DNA of 64,000 nucleotides from Hypericum androsaemum (taxonomy: Eukaryota; Streptophyta; Magnoliopsida; Malpighiales; Hypericaceae). This document shows, in pieces, positions 12,190 through 23,602 of the stretch (the stretch's first letter is position 1; every line of letters starts with the position of its first letter). The position numbers and the translations under genes were made by a program. The stretch covers positions 17,852,221 through 17,916,220 of the forward strand of contig OZ023181.1 in NCBI GenBank assembly GCA_963995505.1. The letters are read 5' to 3'. Under the pieces are notes generated by a model. The model was not told the DNA's origin and did not search any database. It saw only the letters and a list, made by a program, of their open reading frames with translations.

Positions 12190-13445
12190 CCATGATAATC
12201 TTCCTTGACAATGCTTAATGTTTCCAATTGAATGGAACTATATATACGAGATATCCTGGATGAACAGATTCTACACCTAAAAACGAGGGGTCCTCAACAA
12301 GGCTCGAATATAATGTCGCATATTTAGGAGAGATGAGTGAAATACCCGGATATATTAGGATGACTTGAAATGCTAATAATTGTTTAAGTGATTTGATTGT
12401 GTTATCTATATAAAATAAGGTGTGTCTCCTTTTGTAACAAGCATCTTGAAAAGAATTCCGAGATTAAACGTGTTTGACGTGAAAAAATTTCATGATTGGT
12501 AACCTCTTTGGAAGTTTTTCAGGATGCACGTGAGTGAGGACAAAACACGCTAAAAAAATGCGTATTAGTTTGTGGAGATAGTCGATTAGTCATGGAATGT
12601 TACAAAAACTATGTATACAATCAAACAAAAACACATAACATTGTTACAGGTAAGACAAATAGCATTTAACCTAACAACACAAGACGTATATAAATTTAGA
12701 GAAGTCCAGGTTGCATTACATAGATTGAATATCTTACAGATATTAGTTTCAGTCAAAATTGTACCGATAAAAACGTATTGAATTAAATTTTGTGCCATAT
12801 CGAGTTTGAGTCAATCTGATTTTACATAATAACAACAACATCCCGTGGCTGGTGAAAGCTCGTCAGATTTCAATAACAAATGTACTGTAACGCATACATC
12901 ACGTTTCATACACGCGTGTCGTTCATTGGTCCAAACATAACACATAATTACTTTCCATATATGTCGATCTCATTAAATAAGACACTTTTGAGATTTTTTT
13001 TCCCTCAAAATCAAGCTACTAACCTCATGATAATCTTTCTTGACAATGCTTAAATACTATTGCTTTTCCATTAACTAAAACTATGTTTACGATCAAACAA
13101 AAGCACACAGCACCATTACACGTGATGTGTTAAATTTTAATCAAAATTATATTGACAAACATATATTAACAACAACACTACGTGCCAATGGACTTATAGT
13201 ACAACGACACAATATGTTGTCAATATCTAGGAGGTACATAGTTCAAAACTTGACATGGTGTAATAATTTATCTTTAAAAAAATTACCAGATATAACGCAA
13301 CGTATACATCACGCTCCATAAGCGCGCGTCGTTCTTCGGTCCAAACATAACACATAATTCGCCTTCCATATATACCAATCTCATTAAACAAAACACTTTT
13401 GAGAATTGAGATTTTTTTCCTCAAAATTAAGCACAAACATTCCAA
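12190..13445. repeat. Diverged duplicated block upstream of the TMEM131-like gene
   Basis: Blocks of sequence recur in the same order. CATGATAATCTTCCTTGACAATGC at about 12189 recurs with one change at about 13025. ACTATGTATACAATCAAACAAAA at about 12607 recurs diverged near 13080. CGCATACATCACGTTTCATA...CGTGTCGTTC...GGTCCAAACATAACACATAAT at 12891 recurs at 13301. Spacing differs between blocks (about 836, 474 and 410 bp), so indels have accumulated since duplication. No coding content is seen. The second copy ends shortly before the promoter region of the next gene. Confidence 0.6.
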
Positions 13446-13534
13446 TTATAGTCCTCATATTACACAATATAAAAAGGTGAAGGGCAGTTTCATAATTTTT
13501 GCCTCACTACTCTCCCTTTCCTTCACCCATCGGT

Positions 13535-13768
13535 CACTCTCTCTCTCTCTCTCTCCTGGTCGAAGGCATCGAAGCCATCCGTTTTTCTATTATCAGGTGA
13601 TTCTCCCTTTCACTTTGTTAAAGAATAAAAAAGAAGCTCTCTCTTTCTTCTTCCTTTAAAATCTTAAACTAAAACCCTCTTAAAAAATCCATTTTCTTTT
13701 TTATTTTTTATTTTTTAAAAAATAAACTAATCAACCTTCCCCCGATGATCGGTTCCTTCCCGCAGGTC
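13535..13768 (+). promoter_or_regulatory. 5' UTR region of the TMEM131-like gene, with CT-rich tract and leader intron
   Basis: A CTCTCTCTCTCTCTCTC tract (about 13538-13554) of the kind common in plant core promoters and leaders precedes the gene. A likely non-coding exon ends TTATCAG at about 13596, followed by the donor GTGATTC. The acceptor TTCCCGCAG ends at 13765, leaving GTC before the ATG. This is splice-site inference only. An in-frame ATG at 13745 would be used only if this intron is retained. Confidence 0.45.
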
Positions 13769-16700
13769 ATGGAGCTCGGGTCGTTGACGGTCACCGCTCC
13801 TCCGGCTCTGCGACGACGTCGTATCTCCATGTACTCGTTTTTTCCCTCCTCCTTTTTTATCTTTAAATATATATATATATATATATATTTTTTTTGTCTC
13901 TCTTCAAGTGACAAGTAGGAGCCGTTATCTAAGTAGCAACTTGTGAAAAGAAAAGAGTAATTTTTTTGAGCTATTTAATTGTTTTGGTATTAAGACAGAA
14001 CCTGGTGTTTGTTGTTTGTTGTTGTTTTTAATGGTAATTTTTCTGTTTTCTGTTTTCTGTTTTCTGTTAGATGGTTGGTTACGGTCAATTTATTTGCTTT
14101 AGATGGTAGGGGGGGTAGCTCCAGTTTCCAGCTTTACTGGAACAAAAATGGTCTTGTAATTAATTTTTAATTTTTTTTATTTGAAGTTGCCGTGAAATAT
14201 ATTTGGGTTATGGGTTACCATTATTATTTTTTTAAATTCGGGCTCTGGGTTGGGATGAGAATGGAGTTAAAAGAGGAAAGCTTGAAGCTTTTATCTTTGC
14301 AAGTGTTAAAAGAGGAAAGGGTTGCTTTGTTTGTAGAGGTTCTGTTTGTTTCCTTGGCTAGATTATTTATAGCAACTGCGCTTGTCTGCTTTTGAATTCT
14401 GTGGAAGAGATTAATGGTCAGGACGAACCCGGGGAGCCGTTTTCGCTGTGATTTTTCACTCTCGTTGGTTTCGTAATTCGATTTTTTGCTGCAATTATGC
14501 AACCCAGTTGGCTGATGTTGTTCTGTTGTTTGGTTCGTGCGCTTGTTTGCGATTTTGTTTTGACCGTGTTTATATTTGGATGATTAGTTTTTAGAGTTTG
14601 AATGTCTTTTGAATTGCATATAAATCCAGGGGACTGCACACAGACGGCGTGCTGGGTTGTGTTCTGGTTCTGGCTTGTGCCCTCTTTTGCATGGCTACAT
14701 GTAAAACATGCTTGCTTAACAGCATGCAGCAATCGGTGGCAAATGATGCATGTGGGCCTTGTGTAGATGATCATATTGTGAGTTCCGAGGATAGTGTTGC
14801 TGGGGATACGGGTTTTGAGCTTGATGCTGCTGGTTTTATGCCCCAGATAAGTACTCAGAGTATCTGTACCAATCCTCACTTGTTATGCTTTCCATCAACG
14901 TTGACCGGTTCTTCAGTTGGAGAAAAGATGGTTAAAACAGCTCGCGTTGGAGTTTCCAACGATCGACCTGATTGTTCCTTGCACGCTGAATCAACTGAAG
15001 ATGGTAGGTGGGGAAATAGGACCTGGCCCTCAGGCATGGGCGTGTTTAGGTTATTGAATGGCCACACTGTTTCTTGTTCTTTAAATTCCAGAGAAGGGGC
15101 TGCAAAGTCGGCTAATTTTGGAGAAGATTTTGAACGGTCAGTTGAGAAGCAGCATGAAGTATTTGGTCAGGATCATGCTTCTTTGTCTCAATGTCCTAAA
15201 CATGCTGACAAGCAAACTGGCATTAGAACAAAAAAGAACTCTGGGATGAATGAATCACCACTCGTGGACGTACATCCGCCAGTACTTGATTGGGGCGAGA
15301 AGCATATATACTCTGTTTCATTGGCTTTCCTAACAGTAGCCAACACCTGCAACAAGAGCATTTTAACTGTCTATGAACCGTATTCTTCCAACACACAGTT
15401 CTATTCATGCAACTTCAGTGAGGTTTCATTAGGACCTGGTGAAGTAGCTTCCTTGTGCTTCGTATTTACACCGAGATCACTGGGCTTCACATCAGGTCAA
15501 GTCACGTTGCAAACAAGTTCTGGTGGCTTCTTCATTGAAGTGAAGGGCTTGGTTGTTGAATCCCCGTACAATATCTCTCCACTAGTCAGCTCACTTGTTC
15601 TTCACGATGGGAGAGCGAGGAAGCAGCTGTCTTTTTTCAATCCTTACAATGAGAAGCTCTGCGTGAAGGAAGTTAGTGCCTGGATGTTGGCTTCTAGAGG
15701 GAAGATTTCTCACCAAACAGAAGCTACATGTTGGTCGGAGAACTCTAAGGATCCTGATGGGAACAGCCCACTTGATGATCTTGGGGATTGGCTTATTGTT
15801 GGCAATAGTGAAGGTGATTACCCATTGATGGCTATGAGACCTCGGGGGAATTGGGAGGTTGATGCTCATCGTACTGAAACCATCATGGAAATAGATTTCT
15901 CGTATGGCTCTCAAAGTCAAATGCTTGGTGCTTTCTGCATCCATTTGGTAAGGACTTCTCTAAATATATCCGACACAATCATAGTTCCTGTTGAAGTGGA
16001 TACGCTTACCAATTTGGATGACAGTAGTACTCAATTGGTATCAGTTTCTCTCGAGATGTTACTTCCTTGTGATGCCAGCAATACTACTCTTGTGGCCGTT
16101 ACTATCAAGAGTAGAGCTCCTTATATGCTCCGAGTGGTGGAGATTACCGAAGTCGCTGCAATTAATATTTTACAAATCAAGTACATCAGTGGCCTCTTGC
16201 TCTTCCCTGGAAGTGCCACTCAAGTTGCTGTTATTGCTTGCAATCAGCTCCTCTCCGAGCTGTTTGATTCACAACCTAAAACAGCTAACACAAAGGAGAG
16301 CTGTAAGCTGGTAGTCATGACTAATGATTCCAGCAGTCCTCCGGCTGAACTTCCTTGCCAGGACATAATAGATATTTGTTGGAGGCACCATGAGGATTCT
16401 TCCGTTCAGCATCGTTCTTTTCAAGAATCTGAATCTGACAGAAAAAGTTCAACATCTGAAAGAAGTGGCGCTCAATTCTCTTCAAGCGTTGAGGTATACT
16501 GATTCTCTCCCCCTTGTTTTCCGGTACCTTAGATTCTATGCATTTCACAGTCTCTGTGTTGGTCCATTTTACTTTTTCTTTATCGAAATGTTTCTTTGAC
16601 GATGAGCTACCGTCAAACTCGGCAACCCACCCTGCATAAAAGATGCCCACATAAGTCAATTTCTTTTGCTCGAACTATGATCTTTGTGGATGATCACTGA

Positions 16701-18664
16701 TATGTTTATAATAAATGAAGGCTTGGGGAGCAGCTGAAGCTGATGAACTTATTTTGGAGAGCTGGAAATCTCAAGGTAGCAGTGGCATGTCTGTACTCGA
16801 CATTTATGAGATACCATTCCCTAAGGTTCAGGTGGGAGCTAGTTTCTCTAGATGGATCAGCGTGAAAAACCCTAGTGAAAGGCCAGTTGTGATGCAGCTA
16901 ATTCTGAACTCAGGTGAAATCGTTGATGAGTGTAGTGCAGGCGATGGCTTTCTGCAACCCTCAGAGACGAGGAACGGTTTCTCTGTGGCAGAAGGAGCGG
17001 TGACAGAAGCTTATGTTCATCCACATGGCATAGCGTCCTTGGGTCCGATAGTTTTTCACCCTATGAGGCAATGTAGGTGGAGAAGTTCAGCTCTGGTAAG
17101 GAACAATCTATCCGGCGTGGAGTGGTTATCATTGACGGGAATTGGAGGTTCATTTAACCTAGTACTCTTTGAGGGTTCTGAGCCTATTCAGAGCATAGAA
17201 TTTGGCCTTGACCTACCAACTCCTCTAAATATTTCTCCTCCGAACACGTTATTTCACAGTCAGAAGTCTGCTCTCTCTTGCTCCCTGCCCTTGTCAAAAG
17301 AGATTTATGCCAAAAACATGGGAAACATGCCGCTCGAAGTGGAAAGAATTGAAGTTTCTGGTCTGCAGTGTGGGTTGGATGGATTTGATGTTCATGCTTG
17401 TGAAGGTTTTTCTCTTCAGCCGGGAGAGTCAAAACGATTGCTCATATCGTACCAGCCTGATTTTTCTGAACCTACAGTTCACAGAGATCTTCAGCTGGCC
17501 TTGCCTAACGGACTGGTTGTGGTACCGATGAAAGCAAGCTTACCTCTTTACATGCTTAATCTTTGTTGGAAATCGCTGCTCTGGGCGCGGTTGAGGAAAT
17601 ATGCTGGAGTCTTTCTCCTTGCTGCTTTCTGTATCTTACTCATCATCTTTTATGTATCTCCCCAAGTGACGGAAATTGGCTACCAGGAGCTCCCGCTTAA
17701 TGACGACAACACTTCACCGGGCATTGTACATGGCACCGGAAAGGCCTCCCATATGCCTCGTGACAGGAGGAGCAGCAAGCTGTCTGCATCACCTCGCTTG
17801 GATTCTTTGTTAACTTCATCCGGGAAAGACAAATTATCAAAGGATGGTAAACATCCAAGGACTCAAGCTCCAGCTCAAGAGCGAATAGTTGTTCGGAAAG
17901 TGACACCGAGCGCCGAACAAACTGCAAGTGTGCCATCATTGCTACCAAACTGTCCTGCAGCAGAGAGCCCAGGAACGCTGGCCGCTCCCCAACCTTGTAA
18001 CCTCACCGTCCGGATTGGAAAAGAAAAGGGAAGAAGGCGAAGGAAGAGGAGAGGTCTCAACGGAGGTCTAAGCGTGTTTGAAGTTTCAAGTAGTCACAGT
18101 GGAAACTCAACACCTTCATCTCCATTGTCTCCTCTAGCATCTACAACGCCTAGTTCCTCATGGACAGCGAGTCCGGACATGGATCATTCAGAGGCAAGAA
18201 GTCCATTTAGTCTAGCAGTCGAGTCCAAGGCAACATTACAAGAGCTCAAGGCCTCCGCGAATCATCGCAAGGACGAGAACCTCTCTGCGAACTCCAATGG
18301 TAAACCTGTTTTGTTGCCTTCAGCTGCATTTCCGGGCACCAGTAGGTTATCACCAAACCCAGTGTATACATCTTCTCTTGCATCATCATCCACCATTGCA
18401 GCTCATGCCCGAGCCCCCGGATCGAAACTGTTAAACCCGAAACCTGTTAGCGTAGAAGACAAGGTAGAAGATAGCTATAGATATGACATATGGGGTGACC
18501 ATTTTTCGGGGCTTAACGTGACCGCTAGTTGGAAGGATGTTCCCGCCATGAAAACTGCTCTGACGAAAAGTGATTCCAACAGCTTATTTGTAAGGGGTCC
18601 ACAAGCCCTCATGAGAAAGTCTCAACCAAAGTATGTGAGTTGCTTTCGACCTGAGGAGGATTAA
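13769..18664 (+). CDS. TMEM131-like transmembrane protein
   Basis: Proposed coding exons are 13769-13830, 14630-16493 and 16721-18664. The junctions keep frame (SM|GLHTDG; VE|AWGAAEADE) and give 1289 aa, the usual size for plant TMEM131 homologues. A hydrophobic signal segment (VLGCVLVLACALFCMATC) lies near residues 28-45. The conserved ICTNPHLLCFPSTL motif follows. The TMEM131-like N-terminal/PapD-like beta domains contain VHPPVLDWGEKHIYSVSLAF, FTPRSLGF and SPYNISPL. One membrane helix, YAGVFLLAAFCILLIIFYV, lies near residue 940, followed by a basic, Ser-rich cytosolic tail ending in a DIWGDHFSGLNV-type motif. Animal TMEM131 recruits secretory cargo such as procollagen to the COPII route; the plant role is not established. 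It looks intact. The start is chosen from splice phase, since no ATG opens the large exon. Confidence 0.85.
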
Positions 18665-21466
18665 TAATAATAATAATAAGTCCAGTGATGTTTGACTAAT
18701 AAATAATCTCCTGGCTTCTTTACTTGCTTTCATAAGTTCATACCTATGTGGTTAATTAATTATCCACGGTCAAAAGCTGGCCAACCAACAAAGGAGACCT
18801 TGATGGGCAGTGGATTGGTTCACTCCGGAGTGAAAGGGTGATTCTGGACCGTTTGAACTGAAGGATCTTTAATGACATGTTCCGGTTCTGACAATGGGCA
18901 TGCTTCGGTTACGATACTGGCATTCACACTTATTGATAATGACTTACGTGCTACGACAATAACATGCACAGTTATCAATAATGACATATTAGTGACATGC
19001 ACAATTACAAAAAAATCCTCGTGTATCTTTCAGTCTAAACGGTTTGAAATGGATCCATTTCGGACCCAATCCAAACCCTGATGGCCATAATTCTGTAGGC
19101 CTAAACAAGAAAAAAAAATGGAAATTATGTGCGGGTACAGGCCCGTAGTGGAATAGGATAAATTTTTACGAACATAAATTAGGGAAGACCAATCATAAGC
19201 TCGGCCCACTATCCCGTTATTACTCCTTGTGGAAATCGCTGCTTTCTGTGGGCCGTGGCTTTGATTCAAAAAATATATTAATTTTCAAATTCATGTAAAG
19301 AATTTTTGTTTAGATAATAAATATGGCTCTTAATTGAATTAGTTACTCAATAAATATTAAATTGTAGGTTTTTAGAAGAAAAAAAAATTGTGACCAATTA
19401 GGGTTATTACTATTATCAGGTCATGATCTAGCTAGCTTCTTCCTTAATCAACTACTAAAATCTTTGGTTTTAGACGGCGGCAAATAAATCTCCCGCTAAT
19501 AGAGTAATTAATTAACAGCAAAAACCATAAATTCTGCTGTATATTGCACCGAATTTAAGCATCAGGCCATTAGCTCAATTATAAATTATCGGATCGATTA
19601 ATCTAGATATAAACTAAATCTTACTATTAATGGACTTACAAAATTTCTCTACCAAATTTTAACATAGTTTGATTCCCATTATTTAAACTCATTTCAATAC
19701 CTGCGGTTAATCTAAAATAACTATCACCCGTTAATCTATAGTAGGAAACAAGTTCAGTAATACTTAAGAAGGGGAGGCCACGAAGATGGTTAGGAAGTTG
19801 TAACTTTCACGTAGTACGCAGCCCTAGTTCTGTAGTTAAAGCTACGAAAAGGAAATTAATGTACGAACAGAATAGATGTATGGTTCTATTATCCTTTAGC
19901 AGAGAGGAAATTAAGTGACGTTGACGATAGAGAAGCATGCCCGTGTGATTGTTCGCAAACAGCCGGCAACTAGAGAGTTGACAGCGCCCATATGTTACAT
20001 ATTGGACAAATTATCGCAGTGAGACACGAGTGATTTGTTTTTATCCAAAATACTAAGCATCTGTTCAGCCGATTTAATTAACTTTCGAACTCAGCAGATA
20101 TTTTACTCTTCCAAATCTTAACATAGATGTATTTTTAGGATTCTCAAACTTGAAATTTTTAGTTGATAAACGTGTTTGATACAAAATATGTGATTTTAAT
20201 TGCTCGTTTTGGTTATTTAAGTTGGCGGGGGGAAGGTATACTTTGGGGACCAATTCCATGATTTAATTGGCTGGACGCAGTACGTAACATGAATTTGACA
20301 GTGACCCTTTAGTGGAACAAGTCCAATTCTCGATCCATCGATCATGGTCCTTCTCGTCAGCTTCGTGTTGGATAGGTTTTGCATTGAGTTTTGTCGTCCG
20401 GTAATTTTACACATCTGTTTTTGTTTTTTTATTATCATATAATATCCCCATACTCATCGGGCCGATATCAACCAGGATCTTTTTTTTTACCATGATCGTG
20501 GGTTTTTACCAATTTTCATTTTAGGAAAATAGCTGCTGTGTAAGATGTCAAATTATTGTGGAGAATGGGGAAGATGGAAAATAGAGAATAAGGTGGTCCA
20601 GGCTCTGTGTGGACTTCTTCCAAAATCGCTAGCTAGGGATGGTGACCGATCAGATGACCCTCTCTCGCATCTTCTAAAGTTGACTTGGTCTAATATGTAG
20701 ATCCTAAGCATAAAGTATTCTTACAAAATGGAATTCTTATTCTATTATTGTCTATGCTTTTTATTCTGATTGTTAAAGAATCCGTTGTTGAATATAATAA
20801 AAGTATTGGTCTAATTTATTTTGCTGGTATATAAATAGCTGAATTTCACTTATCAAATCAATATTTTAAAGGGTATTACGTATATGTCGTTAAAATCTCG
20901 TATCTAATCAAAAAATTTAAAACAATAAATAGTTAACATTCTATATTTAGAAACAAGTTCAACACTGGTCTAACTAAATACGTCACCTCAAACGAAGTCC
21001 ATTGATCCAAAATTTGTACGAACTTTGATCTCGTCATTGTGTAATATGAGAGTATAACAACATGCCATGGATCCAATCTGCTATGATATAATATTAAAAT
21101 ATTGATATCTATTTCAAAATTTTAACATAAATTTTTTAAGTACTTCGCTATTACAACTAACGACATAATATGAAAATCTTATATATCTCCTGTTGTGTCA
21201 ACAATTCCACTCATTCGTAATTATCTACTGACCTTGTCCATGATGCTGTTACCAATATGCACCGCCAATGAGTGGATATGAAATAATAGTGTCACTTTTT
21301 CTTCTGTTGTATTTTGGTGTATCTCAAAATTCCGAACTTTCTCTATCGATTATTATGTATTATTCAGTGTCTTTTCCCTTTCCGTCTTTATCTTTCACGC
21401 CTCTCAAAACCCAATGAGCCCTAAATTCCATGGTGGAATGACGCTGACGCTTGGGACCATATTGGA
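18665..21466. other. Intergenic DNA, no gene recognised
   Basis: It holds the probable 3' UTR of the TMEM131-like gene (TAA followed by a TAATAATAATAATAA run) and then AT-rich DNA. Short frames at 18820-19270 and 20074-20438 lie on both strands without family motifs. I found no tRNA or inverted-repeat element before 21467. Confidence 0.5.
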
Positions 21467-21647
21467 GGTTTTGGATTGAGTGAGGACAACATAAAAGTCG
21501 TCCCCACGGAGCGGATTTTGTTTAGATCATCAGATTTCATTAAAAATCGTGTTTAGAGATTTGACAGTCATTAAAAACTATATCTGTAAGCATAATGACT
21601 TTATCCATTTCAGTGGGGACAACTCTTCTTCCCGCTAAATCCGAACC
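21467..21647. mobile_element. MITE (copy 1), Mutator-like target duplication
   Basis: This 181-bp element begins GGTTTTGGATTGAGTG and ends CTAAATCCGAACC, imperfect inverted copies of each other. The inner parts GTCGTCCCCAC and GTGGGGACAAC also pair. It is flanked by a perfect 10-bp direct repeat CCATATTGGA (21457-21466 and 21648-21657). A related copy lies at 50442-50622. It has no coding capacity. Confidence 0.8.
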
Positions 21648-22425
21648 CCATATTGGATCATATGGTTGCTGAGACTTAAGAGTACCCTTTACTTCATATG
21701 TAACAGACCCGGAGAAAAATAAAAGTACTTATAGTTATATTTTATAAAATTAATAATATATAATGTATTGAGTAGGTGCCAATCAATAGTGAGCAACTAC
21801 GATAATAGAATTATTTGAGAGTTGGTTCAGTGGTATAAAATCGGAAATGAAATTAATCCACGCCAAAGTTTAAATTATGTGAAATGCAGTGAATTTAATT
21901 AGAGTTTCTACTAGTAAGTACATGTTATCTGAAAAAAATATGATATAAGAGATTATCAAATTACCATGTATTAGGACTTAAAATATTTTGAAATAAAAGA
22001 AGAGAACTAATAATTTTATTAATAAAATCACTCAACATATACTTTAGTTCATATAAGTTTATAACATTACATGAACAGAAAGTAAAACATCGTATGCGAA
22101 ATTAAATTTATTAAATCTGAAACTATCACCATATAAGTTCATTTCATAACATAATATTCTTGTTAATGGAGACTTGTCTATAATTTTTTGAATTAACTAA
22201 TTTATAAAATTTTCTAATGTATGTTGAAATATGTATTTAAGTCGAAGAAAATGATTTCAATTGGGGAAAAAACTTATTTTTTATGTTATTGAGAGTAACC
22301 TAATTAAACAATTCGGCCCAGCACGTTGTTAGTCTCCACACTGCAGTACGATAAAGGCCCACTCTATTTAATATAGCCGTCCATTTAATTCCGTAGGATA
22401 ACATAATTAATGGACGTCGTCCTCA

Positions 22426-22426
<1 letters not shown>

Positions 22427-22472
<46 letters not shown>
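22427..22472. repeat. (TA)n microsatellite
   Basis: About 23 uninterrupted TA dinucleotides follow the sequence GTCGTCCTCATC. Confidence 0.95.
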
Positions 22473-22477
<5 letters not shown>

Positions 22478-22539
22478 GATTAACGATCCATTTGAAGCCC
22501 ATAACAGGAAACTTATACTACCATTTACCAAAAGAAATT

Positions 22540-23593
22540 GGGCAAATTACAGTGGTATCCCACGTATTTGACTAAGTTGACGATTTAGTCCCCCGTGGTT
22601 CAAAAATTACTCTCTCATCCCCCGTGTTTGATTTTATTATACGTTTGAGTCCCTAGCTGACGTCAGCATCTCTTTTTTTTATTTTTGTCACAGAAATGAC
22701 CAAAATACCCTAAAAAAAAGTTCATCCCCTTCCTTGGATCGAATCTCCTTCTCGCTGCCGGCGAAAAAGTTCATTCCGACGATGACGACCAAAGGGGAAA
22801 CAATTTAAACCTCTGTAAAATCCAACCTCTGGGAAAAGTTTATAAAATTGGAGGGCTTGATACGGTTCTGGAGGAACGATTTCAGGCTGAGATAGGCCTC
22901 GTCGACATTGAACGGTTCCCTGAGCGAGCTCGTTAAGCGAGGAAGCTGAAGACCCAGGCGCTGTTGATGGACCTCGTCCCTAACCAGGTCTTGTTGCTCG
23001 TCGATGGGCCTCGTCATTGACCAGGTGTTGAATGACTCCCTCTCCCTCTCTCTATCGACTGCTTCTGGGCATAATTAGTTTTTGCTGGACTGTTCGCGAA
23101 TCAAATCCCCAACCTAGCTCCCCTTCATTCTAGAGAGAGAAGAGAAGAGACGAGGATAGAGATTTATTCACCGGACAGGAAGCCGATGTTGTTCACCAGT
23201 GGGGTAACCGCAACGGGCACTGGCAGCGGGGGGCTCTTCACGTCGGGAACCACCCCTAAATGACCAAAGTTCAGCGCATCCACAAACCTGTCCCGATCGG
23301 ACCTCCCGCTGTCGGAGTCATAGGTGGAGTGATCTTAGAACCACCATCATCGTTAGGATCAAGAAGTCGATGTTGTTGGGTCGCTGTTGGCGAGGATCGA
23401 GAGGAAAGGGATGGACTTTTTTATGTTTTCGAGGATATTTTTATCATTTCAATAAAAAAAATGAAAAAAGGAATATGACATTAGCCAGGGACCCGAACGT
23501 ATAATAAAATCAAACACGGGTGACGAGTTTGAAACATGAGGGACTAAATCATCGATTTAGCTAAAATACGAGGGATACTACAGTAATTTGCCC
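22540..23593. mobile_element. Non-autonomous MULE with about 120-bp TIRs
   Basis: The first about 125 bp starts GGGCAAATTACAGTGGTATC and the reverse complement of the last about 115 bp starts GGGCAAATTACTGTAGTATC. They share GATTTAGTCCC, CCCGTGTTTGATTTTATTAT and GAGTCCC/GGGTCCC in order. Flanks are AAAGAAATT (22531-22539) and AAATAAATT (23594-23602), a 9-bp target duplication with one mismatch. The 1054-bp element has a GC-rich interior (about 22730-23420) with no recognisable transposase. Frames there (for example 22805-23017 minus and 23260-23478 plus) have no family motif I can name. It looks like a Pack-MULE-type carrier of unknown gene sequence. Confidence 0.86.
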
Positions 23594-23602
23594 AAATAAA
23601 TT

